Positions 15,580-22,511 are shown, counted from the first letter of the stretch. The stretch: DNA of 24,812 bases from a virus (IMGVR_UViG_3300031630_000027:1-24812), one strand, 5' to 3'. The notes: a model not told the origin generated them from the sequence alone. Translations and numbers: made by a program.

Positions 15580-16244
15580 ATCTCATTATCCTCCCTGCGT
15601 AAGTGCAGAAGTATTCCATTTTCAAGAGCGCGTTCTTCGCTTCCAAGTTTATCTACACAGATAGCATACATTTCTAACTCAGTCTTACCTTCTAAAAGCT
15701 TCTCAGCTTTCTTAGGGCCAATACCTTTAACACCCATGATGTTATCAGCAGTATCACCAACTAAGAACTGCATATAGAAATTAAACACAGCTTCTTCTTT
15801 AGTAATATAAAAGAGTTTCTTCTTAACAAAGTTGTAATGTCCACACACCAGTTGGTAAAAGTCCTTATCTAAAGAAACGATTATTGCTTCTGGTTCTTGT
15901 GTAGCTCGGATCGCTATCCTGTCATCTGTCTCTTCACCTTGAGTAACTACAGCTCCATGCTGGGCAATCAAATGATCACGCAGCGCAGAGATGTGTTGAG
16001 GTTTCTTATTCTTCTTACGATTACCTTTGTACTCTGCAGTAACAGCGTAATCGAAGCGGAAGTTATCTGAACCAGTTAGGTACAGTTCAACCTCATGTTC
16101 TTCATCGTCAGAGTCCATCACCAAATCTTCAATGATGTTAGTGAGGTAGTTACTCATAGTCTTACAAGCAACTGACTCACTCTCCTCCTCACAGGCGAAG
16201 CCGATACGATAACAAAAGATATCAGCGTCTATGAGAATTAACAT
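15516..16244 (-). CDS. 5'-3' exonuclease of the FEN family
   Basis: 242 residues. The structure-specific nuclease signature is clear: LIDAD at 5-8 (D6, D8), YKGNRK at 72-77 (the basic bridge region), EETDDR at 104-109, SLDKD at 124-128 (D126, D128) and GDTADN at 163-168 followed by a helix-three-turn-helix (VKGIGPKKAEKLLE). This family removes RNA primers and degrades duplex DNA from the 5' end, as T7 gp6 does in primer removal, recombination and host DNA breakdown. The C-terminal tail is Gln/Pro/Asp-rich. Its 3' end overlaps the HNH gene by 64 bases, which is long for this window. The start is one base from the SSB stop, so translation is coupled. Confidence 0.86.
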   Translation of the reverse strand: MLILIDADIFCYRIGFACEEESESVACKTMSNYLTNIIEDLVMDSDDEEHEVELYLTGSDNFRFDYAVTAEYKGNRKKNKKPQHISALRDHLIAQHGAVVTQGEETDDRIAIRATQEPEAIIVSLDKDFYQLVCGHYNFVKKKLFYITKEEAVFNFYMQFLVGDTADNIMGVKGIGPKKAEKLLEGKTELEMYAICVDKLGSEERALENGILLHLRREDNEIWQPPKPVTTDDGQKQDTNHL

Positions 16245-16655
16245 TTATAACTCAGGTACATCATCGAAGCCAGCATCTTCTTTATTGAAGACTACTAGAT
16301 CATCAACACGAGCCTTGGATAAACCAACACCAACACCTGTCTTACCTTTGAAGTTATAATCATAAGGCTTAATGATGAACGTAACCTTACTGCCATTACC
16401 TACAGGCTCAGTCACTGCGAACCCTTCAGTATCTTCTACACGAGGAGCACGATTGGTAGACTTAGCAGTTACGAAGTAACCTCTGTCATCACCTTTGTTC
16501 TTAACATTAATACCTAGACCTTCCAAGCGATCTACTTGAGTTTCAGATAGCTGACTTACATCAACTTGATACTTATCGGACATCTCATTCTTCTCTAGGA
16601 AAGAGAACCAGTAAGCTACGGCTTGGATCTTAATTGCTTGATTAGTATTTTGCAT
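16245..16655 (-). CDS. Single-stranded DNA-binding protein (phage type)
   Basis: 136 residues. Sequence order fits a phage SSB family: AYWFSFLEKNEMSDKYQVDV (14-33, first strands of an OB fold), SQLSETQVDRLEGLGINVKN, GDDRGYFVTAK (56-65), VGNGSKVTFIIKPYDYNFK (85-103), VGVGLSKARVDDLVVF (108-123) and an acidic C-terminal tail (KEDAGFDDVPEL). Acidic tails of this kind bind polymerase and helicase in T7 gp2.5 and other SSBs. Its job is to coat single strands at the fork. It sits between exonuclease and polymerase. AAGGA lies about nine bases upstream of the ATG. The 62-base gap before it is the only long gap in the replication cluster and holds a palindromic element. Confidence 0.74.
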   Translation of the reverse strand: MQNTNQAIKIQAVAYWFSFLEKNEMSDKYQVDVSQLSETQVDRLEGLGINVKNKGDDRGYFVTAKSTNRAPRVEDTEGFAVTEPVGNGSKVTFIIKPYDYNFKGKTGVGVGLSKARVDDLVVFNKEDAGFDDVPEL

Positions 16656-16682
16656 GGATTTTATTCCTTATTAATTAAAAGT

Positions 16683-16724
16683 ACACTAGACCTAATTGCG
16701 AAGTTTCCTAGGAAACTCTAGTGT
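16683..16724 (-). promoter_or_regulatory. Palindrome copy 1 nested in a longer inverted repeat at the polymerase-SSB junction
   Basis: GTTTCCTAGGAAAC (16703-16716) is a perfect 14-base palindrome located two bases after the polymerase stop. It is enclosed by ACACTAGA (16683-16690) and TCTAGTGT (16717-16724), a perfect 8-base inverted repeat. In the leftward mRNA these could form an 8-pair outer stem around an inner hairpin with a CUAG loop, followed by ACUUUUAAUU. It could be a weak terminator, an mRNA processing or stability element, or a protein-binding site. Confidence 0.6.
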
Positions 16725-18403
16725 GTTTCTGCCCAAGTGGTACCAACTTTGTAGTCACCATCTAATGGACAATTCATATTAAAACTTTCACCAGCTTCCT
16801 TGATAGCTTGAGTTCCTAACTGCCCTACCATTTCAGCATACTCTTTGGTAGTTTCTATTTGCCATTCATCATGTACGTTAGCTACTAACTTAAACCAGAT
16901 ACGGTTCTCAATTAGTTTGCTATGTAATATGACTAAAGCTTTCTTCATTATCACAGCACCTGCTGATTGTAATAAGAAATTTAATGCACTGTGTTCAGAT
17001 TCTACACGTAGTCTCCTCCCATCCAGCCCTTGTAGTGTACCATTCTTACGCATAGCGGTCAACACTCGCTTCTTGAGGTTGGCATATGCTGGTAGGTTCT
17101 TCATGAACTGATCAATCAATTGCTTACCCTTACGAGCAGAGCCATTAGCGATCTGTCCAATCTTAGCTACACCTCCACCATAAATCAGAGCGTACACGAA
17201 GGTCTTCGCTTGATCTCTCGTATCTAAGCCAGCCATCTTCTGGTTATACGAATGTATATCACCATCTAATATCTGCTCAACATACGACTTATCATTCATG
17301 TAATGGGCTAACATTCGTAACTCTAAGCCAGAAGCATCTATACCAACTAACACATTACCTTCTTCTACAATCCAACAAGATCTACAGTCAGTGCCATACC
17401 AAGAGGCTCTACCCCACAACAACTCACCTGTCTTCTTGTCGTGCTTACTAGCAGGTACTTGAGCCATGTTAGGAGTCTGGTGAGTCATCCGTCCAGAGAC
17501 AGCACCATTCGTTATAACACGACCATGTACCCTACCATCATCAGCTACTGCATTGACCCAGTTATCTATCTGACCTACTCGTTTTTGTAAGGTTAGGTAT
17601 TCACCTATAAGCCTTGCTTCTGGTAGATCAATTGATGCTAAGGTCTTCTCATTAACAATGATGTTACCCTTCTCAGTCTGTTCTTTAAATACTATTCCTT
17701 TTTCTTGGAGGCGGTAGGCAATTTGCTTTCTGCTTCCAAGGTTAAAGACTGTGACTTTATCTTTGAGTTGCTTTCCTGTCTTTTCCGAGACTCGTTTCTC
17801 CACCAAGGGTGGAAAGACTTCTTGTACTTCTCGTTCGAGGACATTCATTCTCTCCATGAGGTCAGTTAATAATTGATTAGCTCTTACTAAGTCTAGCTTA
17901 AAGCCATTGATCTCTTGCTGCTGAGTAATAACAGCAACATCATGTTCAAGCTTAACGCATTCCTCAGAGAACTTATCCTTGGCTAATGCCTTGGTTAAAT
18001 AGTCTTCTAACTTAACAGTAATAGAAACATCTTGCTTACAATAAGAGATCATTTCTTCTGACATTCCACCATCGTAATCAGTGAAGTCACCTTTAGCATA
18101 ACCAAGACGCTCTCCCCATGCTCTTAATGAGTGGCCTCCTTCTAGTCTAGGGTTCCATAGTCGAGACATAAGAAGCGTGTCTCTTAACTTCCAGCTAGGA
18201 ATGCTTAGGTGCCATAGCTCTTTGATCTTAGGGGCATCAAAGCTAACTATGTTGTGGCCTGTTATGACCTGTGTTCCATGTATATGCTGCTCTAACTGCA
18301 TGGGATTTAGCAAGACCCTCTCTCGCTTTTCTCCTGAGATATGTATACCACAACACCATATGTGGTTCATAGCCATAGTCGTTTCTATATCTAGCGTCAG
18401 CAT
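16718..18403 (-). CDS. T7 gp5-like family A DNA polymerase with 3'-5' exonuclease, lacking the thioredoxin-binding loop
   Basis: 561 residues; T7 gp5 has 704. Exonuclease motifs: LDIETT (D5, E7), HNIVSFD (D56) and YCKQD (D125), so proofreading should be active. Polymerase motif A is GIDASGLELR (D356), motif B is RDQAKTFVYALIYGG (R396, K400, Y404, Y408) and motif C is VHDEW (H511, D512, E513). Y404 aligns with T7 Tyr526 (E. coli Phe762), the Tyr form usually seen in virulent phages. Between EVFPPL (195-200) and VFNLGSRKQI (219-228) only about 18 residues remain where T7 has its insertion of roughly 75 residues for host thioredoxin, so this processivity clamp is absent. The ATG at 18403 is supported by the exonuclease motif beginning at residue 4. 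Confidence 0.93.
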   Translation of the reverse strand: MLTLDIETTMAMNHIWCCGIHISGEKRERVLLNPMQLEQHIHGTQVITGHNIVSFDAPKIKELWHLSIPSWKLRDTLLMSRLWNPRLEGGHSLRAWGERLGYAKGDFTDYDGGMSEEMISYCKQDVSITVKLEDYLTKALAKDKFSEECVKLEHDVAVITQQQEINGFKLDLVRANQLLTDLMERMNVLEREVQEVFPPLVEKRVSEKTGKQLKDKVTVFNLGSRKQIAYRLQEKGIVFKEQTEKGNIIVNEKTLASIDLPEARLIGEYLTLQKRVGQIDNWVNAVADDGRVHGRVITNGAVSGRMTHQTPNMAQVPASKHDKKTGELLWGRASWYGTDCRSCWIVEEGNVLVGIDASGLELRMLAHYMNDKSYVEQILDGDIHSYNQKMAGLDTRDQAKTFVYALIYGGGVAKIGQIANGSARKGKQLIDQFMKNLPAYANLKKRVLTAMRKNGTLQGLDGRRLRVESEHSALNFLLQSAGAVIMKKALVILHSKLIENRIWFKLVANVHDEWQIETTKEYAEMVGQLGTQAIKEAGESFNMNCPLDGDYKVGTTWAETH

Positions 18404-18446
18404 TTTCTTCTATCTCTCCTAATACATAGTTTCCTATTTTACTCAT
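18243..18446 (-). CDS. Possible small gene overlapping the polymerase 5' end
   Basis: A 67-codon frame with GAGG about seven bases before its ATG, which overlaps the stop of the upstream gene (ATGA). The first part reads like protein: MSKIGNYVLGEIEENADARY then NDYGYEPHMVLWYTYLRR. From 18403 downward it shares 161 bases with the polymerase gene in another frame. It might be a real overlapping gene, or its translation may only carry ribosomes to the polymerase start, whose own GGAG is about 12 bases upstream. The overlap with a certain gene keeps confidence low. Confidence 0.38.
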   Translation of the reverse strand: MSKIGNYVLGEIEENADARYRNDYGYEPHMVLWYTYLRRKAREGLAKSHAVRAAYTWNTGHNRPQHS

Positions 18447-18880
18447 GACATCACCTCTTCTATATCGTCTTCCTCTAACTCATCAGTGTGGACGATGACC
18501 ATATCCCTATACTGACCTCCCGTACTCTCATAGGACATATGCATTTCTAACTCCATAAGATCATTAGAGGATAGGATGTGGGTACGAAACCACGCAGCAT
18601 CACATGCATACTCTGAGCCATACAAGTGCCATGTCCTTATCGGTTCCCTAACATCAGGAAAGTTATCATGGAATGGGTGAGTAGTAGTAAACTCTATATC
18701 ACTCATAGGGTAAGTATACTCAGGGTTTATATCATCATAATCATTTTCTACGTATAGCTCCTTAGCTTTCTTTCTGCATTCATTATAAGATGACGAGTAT
18801 ATTACTTCTACAAATGAACAAGAGCTGTAGTCCTTACCTCCTGCTACATAAGATTCTTTTACTACATGCCATAGTTTCAT
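18443..18880 (-). CDS. Unknown protein between primase-helicase and polymerase
   Basis: 145 residues. It begins MKLWHVVKESYVAGGKDYSS and is rich in Tyr, Asp, Glu, His and Trp, with an alternating alpha/beta look (FVEVIYSSSYNECRKKAKEL; DMVIVHTDELEEDDIEEVMS) and a strongly acidic tail. No family was recognised. The location between the two main replication genes and coupled ATGA overlaps at both ends point to co-expression with them. It may be a replication accessory or a host-takeover protein; this is inference only. Confidence 0.68.
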   Translation of the reverse strand: MKLWHVVKESYVAGGKDYSSCSFVEVIYSSSYNECRKKAKELYVENDYDDINPEYTYPMSDIEFTTTHPFHDNFPDVREPIRTWHLYGSEYACDAAWFRTHILSSNDLMELEMHMSYESTGGQYRDMVIVHTDELEEDDIEEVMS

Positions 18881-20478
18881 AACTCCTCCTCCTCTAGCGT
18901 CTCTAACATTCTACCAGTAGCATGATCATAAAGTAAAGGAGTTCCCTTACCTGTCGTACCACAGAAGCGATTCTTTAGTACCCTAACATGAGTAGTGTTT
19001 CGTTCTTCTTCTACCTCTGCCTGTCCATTACGCTCTAGTCCAATAACCATATCACTAAGCTGTGCGATAGAGCCTGAACCACGTAGCTGAGATAGACTAG
19101 TCGCTGACCCTTCCTCATGTCCCTTACCATCAGGTCGTTTGAGGTGGGAGACAATGAACAATGCTATGCCTGTCTCTTGTACTAACATACGTAGCCTAGT
19201 CATGATCTCGTCAATAGCCTTACGTTCATCACCACTCGCCTGAGCAGATACAACGATAGAGATATGATCAAGTACTACATACTTACAACCTAATCCCTTA
19301 GCCATATAACGTACACGACTAACAATGTTATCAACACCAGTAGATCCGAAGTGATCAAACAAGAACACACGATCAGTTCCTAGTGTAGCATTGAAAGCGT
19401 CTAAGCGTTCTTCATCTGTTGCTACAGTATCAGGCAGGTGTAAAGGTTTGTTAGCAGCTAGGCTCATTAGAGACAGTCCTGCTTTCTTTATACTTTCCTC
19501 AAGGAATAATATTCCAATGTTCTCTTCGGTCTTACTAATGATCTGCCAGATAATCTCTCGCATGAACTGACTCTTACCTAGTCCAGAGCCAGCCGTAACT
19601 GTAACAAGTTCACCGAATCTAATACCATAGGTGAGTTTGTTGAGTCCATCGTATGGGTAAAGGCAGTCTGCAGGTGCAATGGGTTTATTAACTTCATCCC
19701 ACAAGCTACTTCCTGCAACAATCCCATCGGGAACAAATCTTTCTGACGACCACCAGCGATCAACAAACTCTTTGTTGCGTCCAAACTTAACATAATCGTT
19801 AGCATCTTTCTCATCCTTTGTATGTTTAAATACTTTGGCCTTGCCTCCGAACAATTCAGCAACTTGGTTGGCTGCTTTCATGCCACTCTCATCTGAATCA
19901 AAACACACTACAATATTCTCGTAGCTGTCTAGGTATTCATAGCTACTACGACAGTCCTTAAGGGCTGCTGCCGAGCCGTTCTTAATAGATACTACTGGAT
20001 ACTTTGACCCAAGCATCTGATAGGCTGACATCGCATCATACTCACCCTCAGTTATGGTGATGTACTTACCACCCTTATTGAATAGGTTCTGTCCAAACAA
20101 CACAGTGTCCTTCCAGCTACCTTGAGTTCTAAATTCCTTGTCAGGTGAACGTGTCTTAGCACCAACTAGGTACCCGTCCTTATCATGGTACCCGAAGTGC
20201 ATAGTATCCCCTTGGAGCTGGGCCTTATATGCCTTACACGTATCGCTTGATATGCCTCTGTTAACAACACTCTTGTATTGTCCAGACAATAGACTTTCTT
20301 TTAGTTTATCAAAGTTACCGTTAGGTTTCTGATCAACGCTTCTCTCGGTTTCCATAGTACTATCCACCCTCTTCCTAGTTTCACAAACAAAACAATGTGA
20401 CCAGCCCTTATCATCTATAGACCTGCCGTCACTGCTATCACAATCATCGCACTCTAAGTGCGTTTTCACAAAGGCCAT
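18877..20478 (-). CDS. T7 gp4-like bifunctional primase-helicase
   Basis: 533 residues from ATG 20478, which has GGAG about eight bases upstream; the TTG two codons earlier is less likely. The N-terminal zinc finger has C10, C13, C29 and C32 (CDDC...CFVC). The Toprim primase core is ITEGEYDAM (E144) and CFDSDESG (D194, D196). The RecA-type helicase has Walker A GSGLGKS (297-303), Walker B VVLDHIS (401-407, D404), sensor SHLKRP (444-449) and R505 in KNRFCGTTG, the place of the T7 arginine finger. It makes RNA primers and unwinds DNA as a hexamer on the lagging strand, working with the polymerase two genes downstream. Length is close to T7 gp4 (566). Its ends overlap neighbouring genes, so it is co-translated. 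Confidence 0.93.
   Translation of the reverse strand: MAFVKTHLECDDCDSSDGRSIDDKGWSHCFVCETRKRVDSTMETERSVDQKPNGNFDKLKESLLSGQYKSVVNRGISSDTCKAYKAQLQGDTMHFGYHDKDGYLVGAKTRSPDKEFRTQGSWKDTVLFGQNLFNKGGKYITITEGEYDAMSAYQMLGSKYPVVSIKNGSAAALKDCRSSYEYLDSYENIVVCFDSDESGMKAANQVAELFGGKAKVFKHTKDEKDANDYVKFGRNKEFVDRWWSSERFVPDGIVAGSSLWDEVNKPIAPADCLYPYDGLNKLTYGIRFGELVTVTAGSGLGKSQFMREIIWQIISKTEENIGILFLEESIKKAGLSLMSLAANKPLHLPDTVATDEERLDAFNATLGTDRVFLFDHFGSTGVDNIVSRVRYMAKGLGCKYVVLDHISIVVSAQASGDERKAIDEIMTRLRMLVQETGIALFIVSHLKRPDGKGHEEGSATSLSQLRGSGSIAQLSDMVIGLERNGQAEVEEERNTTHVRVLKNRFCGTTGKGTPLLYDHATGRMLETLEEEEL
20353..20377 (-). promoter_or_regulatory. Possible internal ribosome binding site for a helicase-only form
   Basis: Inside the primase-helicase gene the codon ATG at 20355 (Met42, ten residues after the last zinc cysteine) is preceded by GGAAGAGGGTGG, a purine-rich SD-like run ending eight bases before it. 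T7 makes a short gp4B from an internal Met64 in the equivalent place, lacking the zinc finger. The same device is possible here, giving a 492-residue protein. Confidence 0.38.
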
Positions 20479-20659
20479 TAGCAAACTCCTCGTACTCTCT
20501 TTCAGTCATGAAGTGACTCATAACATCATCGAGTGATAATAGAATATCAAATCCCTGCGTAAGTTCTACTTCTTCATACAATATTTTATAATAATCTTTT
20601 AGAGCATGCACAGTGATGGCGTTAACTTGATCAGCATCAAGATCAATATTAAAAATCAT
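20444..20659 (-). CDS. Small acidic phage protein, unknown function
   Basis: 71 residues, MIFNIDLDADQVNAITVHAL followed by LKDYYKILYEEVEL and TEREYEEFANGLCENA. It is helical and acidic, with a short N-terminal strand. Small proteins starting MIFN(I/V)DLDADQV are found ahead of primase genes in other podoviruses, as I recall, so it is probably real. The start overlaps the previous stop (ATGA) and its end overlaps the primase-helicase start by 35 bases. SD is AGGAA about nine bases upstream. No function can be named. Confidence 0.68.
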   Translation of the reverse strand: MIFNIDLDADQVNAITVHALKDYYKILYEEVELTQGFDILLSLDDVMSHFMTEREYEEFANGLCENALRVR

Positions 20660-20841
20660 AATAGGGATTCCTCATAAGTGAATAATTCTTTTTGGGCAAT
20701 AATAAAATCCATGTCAATTTCATCATGAATTTCTTCTGCTTCTCGAACCAGTTTATATAGAGCGTCTAAAGCAGAATCAGCCTTGTCACAAGCAGCTATA
20801 GAATCCTGAAAGTTCTTTCGTAGTTCTTCTAATTTAGTCAT
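20656..20841 (-). CDS. Small coiled-coil protein, unknown function
   Basis: 61 residues, almost wholly helical and acidic (MTKLEELRKNFQDSIAACDK, then LDALYKLVREAEEIHDEIDM). It is coupled to both neighbours by ATGA overlaps. No domain was recognised. It belongs to a run of short helical proteins (20444-21044) that could be one another's partners or regulators of the replication proteins; that is inference from order alone. Confidence 0.62.
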   Translation of the reverse strand: MTKLEELRKNFQDSIAACDKADSALDALYKLVREAEEIHDEIDMDFIIAQKELFTYEESLL

Positions 20842-21044
20842 AGTTTCATCTCCTCTTCCACTTCATGTAAGTCTGTAGTTAGTGTATCTATCCTGCTTTG
20901 ATTGTATGTTTTAAAGCTACCACTACTTTTCAAAGCAGCAGTGTAGTTAGCAATCTCTAAAAGTATTCGGTCATGTTCTACACGTAGAGCAAGCTTTTTC
21001 TTCAAGGAATTAGCAGCATACGTTCTAATTTGTTTCAGTGTCAT
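20838..21044 (-). CDS. Small helical protein, unknown function
   Basis: 68 residues with a basic first half (LKQIRTYAANSLKKKLALRV) and an acidic coiled-coil end (TLTTDLHEVEEEMKL). GGAG lies seven bases before the ATG. The 5' end overlaps the HTH-like gene by 20 bases and the stop overlaps the next start (ATGA). No recognised family. A dimeric helical hairpin is a plausible fold. Confidence 0.62.
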   Translation of the reverse strand: MTLKQIRTYAANSLKKKLALRVEHDRILLEIANYTAALKSSGSFKTYNQSRIDTLTTDLHEVEEEMKL

Positions 21045-21333
21045 TGTATTTCTCCATTTCTATACTCAAAAGAGCAGCACGTCTCTCTTTTATTTTAAAA
21101 CTCAATTCATTAGCATGTACTTTCATAGCACAAGTCTCAGGTCTACGCCTCAGCTTCGCTGCAATGTCCATGAATGATACATTAAGAGCACGTAAGTTGA
21201 CAAGCAATTCCAGTTCTTTTTTATCCCACTTACGCCGCTTCCTTTTTGTTTGGTTAGGTTTAGCTACTCTTTTCCTCACCACTACTTCTTGTTTGAATAT
21301 TTCAGGAATCTTTGGTACAAATATTAAGCTCAT
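21025..21333 (-). CDS. Putative DNA-binding protein with Myb/HTH-like domain
   Basis: 102 residues. After a hydrophobic N-terminus and a very basic stretch (KPNQTKRKRRKWDKKE, 26-40), residues about 36-78 have the pattern of a Myb/SANT or HTH domain: W36, three helices, IAAKLRRRPETCAMKVHANE (57-76), with the third helix starting near P65. The tail is charged and helical. It is the only clear candidate regulator in the leftward block. It could bind DNA at promoters or at the palindromes found between the genes; no target is shown. GGAGGAG lies five bases before the ATG. Alternatives are a general nucleoid-type protein or a terminase-small-subunit-like fold. Confidence 0.66.
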   Translation of the reverse strand: MSLIFVPKIPEIFKQEVVVRKRVAKPNQTKRKRRKWDKKELELLVNLRALNVSFMDIAAKLRRRPETCAMKVHANELSFKIKERRAALLSIEMEKYNDTETN

Positions 21334-21509
21334 GTTATCTCCTCCTCATACGCTGCTAAAGCATCCTCGTACCCTACCCAATCTTCTACACCATGAGCTA
21401 CTAACATCTCAAGTATGTGTGCTTCCTTTTCTATCAGCATAAGATATTCTTCTGGTACAACGACTGACTTAGTTCCTGCTTTACACAACTTCATATAATC
21501 ATATGACAT
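21330..21509 (-). CDS. 59-residue small phage protein, unknown function
   Basis: The translation begins MSYDYMKLCKAGTKSVVVPE and ends VEDWVGYEDALAAYEEEIT. GGAG lies seven bases before the ATG, and the stop overlaps the next gene (ATGA at 21330-21333). It is related in style to short podovirus proteins with a V-D-(N/W)-W-x-GY-(E/D) ending. The middle is a helix (YLMLIEKEAHILEMLVAHGV) and the end is acidic. The start overlaps the upstream stop by one base (TAATG). Function unknown; the reading frame, SD and overlaps make it a solid gene despite its size. Confidence 0.7.
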   Translation of the reverse strand: MSYDYMKLCKAGTKSVVVPEEYLMLIEKEAHILEMLVAHGVEDWVGYEDALAAYEEEIT

Positions 21510-21670
21510 TATTCATCTCCGACAGTTAGTAAATCTATTCTTGTTAAGGTAACTAGATCTTCATCCACGTTACTCATACAATCATTACATAGATCTACAA
21601 AATAATTAATTTCGTATTTTCTAGTTGCCTCATAATCGGACAACACTTGATCACAACCAACACATTTCAT
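21509..21670 (-). CDS. 53-residue zinc-ribbon-like small protein
   Basis: The translation starts MKCVGCDQVLSDYEATRKYE and continues to VDLCNDCMSNVDEDL. The pairs CVGC (C3, C6) and CNDC (C28, C31) would bind one zinc in a ribbon-like fold. Small proteins of this pattern (C.xC..L.DYEATRK...LCN.C) are common in phages and have no known function; interaction with host RNA polymerase or ribosome factors is only a guess. AAGGG lies six bases before the ATG. It is the first gene of the run that reads from here down to 20444, and the intergenic region upstream may hold its promoter. Confidence 0.7.
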   Translation of the reverse strand: MKCVGCDQVLSDYEATRKYEINYFVDLCNDCMSNVDEDLVTLTRIDLLTVGDE

Positions 21671-21851
21671 AACATACCCTTATCGTTTCCCTATACCCAT
21701 ATAATAACACAAGAGCATAGAGATATTAGTTTTATTATGCTATAATCTCTCTTAAGAGTTTAACTTAGTAATAAAAATAATAATTCATAGTCTCTTACAA
21801 CAACACATAACATAACAATAATAATAACATATAATAAAATGTATCTAATAA
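21671..21851. other. AT-rich intergenic region with possible leftward promoter and a small palindrome
   Basis: No gene was found. On the leftward strand TTAAAC and CATAAT, 18 bases apart (within about 21733-21762), form a weak sigma70-like promoter for the genes below 21670. CTCTTAAGAG (21748-21757) is a perfect 10-base palindrome that overlaps its spacer and could be an operator. The stretch 21770-21840 is simple AT-rich sequence with repeated AATAAT/ACATA text. No clear terminator follows the GP88 gene. Confidence 0.4.
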
Positions 21852-22508
21852 TCACGCTGCTTCTCTCATCTTAATTAGCTTACTAGCTTTTCTGCCGTGA
21901 GCTGGATAAATAATTACTTCAACATCTTTATCCCAACAAGCTCTGCAAGTATCACACTTACCTTTTCTTTCATATGCTAAACACACTTCAGAGTTTCCTA
22001 GGAAATTAATCTCTGTTTCTACATAGGGAACGATAGTTGATGAATTAGATCCGCTAACCAACTCACCTGAAATACTATCACTGCTACGCCTAACAACAAC
22101 ATTGGGTAGGGCATCCATCGCATCTAACACCTCCTTAAATTTATCAAACTTGTGCTGCCTAGTTGGGAACCAATGACTACACCAAGGTGTTGCTACCATG
22201 ATGGCGTACATTTTCCATGCTAACTTGACTGAGTAACAGTCACCACTATCAAACCACCTAAAGTATCGTTCTGTATCAAGCTTAATAATAAACTCAGGTA
22301 CAAACGCATCTCGTTTCCAATCTTGTTTGTTGTGTACACGTAACGCTTTAACAGTTGGCATGCTATAGAAGCCATCTCTTGCGTAACATATCTCACAAGC
22401 GTCAGCAACCTCCCCTGTAGAGACGTTCACCGATCCTGGGCACGTTACCATAGACTCAAGACTCCATGACTTACATGGCATTTTACTAGCAGCACTTAAT
22501 TTGATCAT
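21852..22508 (-). CDS. GP88-family protein (phage gene product 88), cysteine-rich
   Basis: 218 residues. The sequence MIKLSAASKMPCKSWSLESM, then CEICYARDGFY (38-48), RYFRWFDSGD (81-90), HWFPTRQHKF (112-121), LPNVVVRRSSDS (134-145) and CDTCRACW (185-192) marks the phage gene-product-88 family (PF17338 type). The ten cysteines (12, 23, 38, 41, 91, 110, 176, 185, 188, 191) occur in pairs as in iron-sulfur or zinc proteins, so a metal cluster is likely. The biochemical role is not known to me. Codons for N168-F-L-G-N172 contain one copy of the TTTCCTAGGAAA palindrome. The ATG is preceded by GGAG in a block shared exactly with another gene start. Confidence 0.82.
   Translation of the reverse strand: MIKLSAASKMPCKSWSLESMVTCPGSVNVSTGEVADACEICYARDGFYSMPTVKALRVHNKQDWKRDAFVPEFIIKLDTERYFRWFDSGDCYSVKLAWKMYAIMVATPWCSHWFPTRQHKFDKFKEVLDAMDALPNVVVRRSSDSISGELVSGSNSSTIVPYVETEINFLGNSEVCLAYERKGKCDTCRACWDKDVEVIIYPAHGRKASKLIKMREAA
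21994..22005. repeat. Palindrome TTTCCTAGGAAA, copy 2 (inside the GP88 gene)
   Basis: Perfect 12-base palindrome. With its flanks it reads AGTTTCCTAGGAAATTA on the + strand, the same extended text as the intergenic copies but in the opposite orientation to copies 3 and 4. It is the only copy inside a coding region, where it encodes N-F-L-G-N of the GP88-family protein. Confidence 0.85.
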
Positions 22509-22511
22509 TTT

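Noticed and set aside
15359-15664. 101-codon + strand frame opposite the HNH and exonuclease genes
   Set aside because: Antisense to genes with catalytic motifs, without a ribosome binding site.
21038-21442. 134-codon + strand frame across small leftward genes
   Set aside because: Antisense to two leftward genes with good SDs and coupled overlaps; its composition (Ser/Leu/Thr runs) is typical of a shadow.
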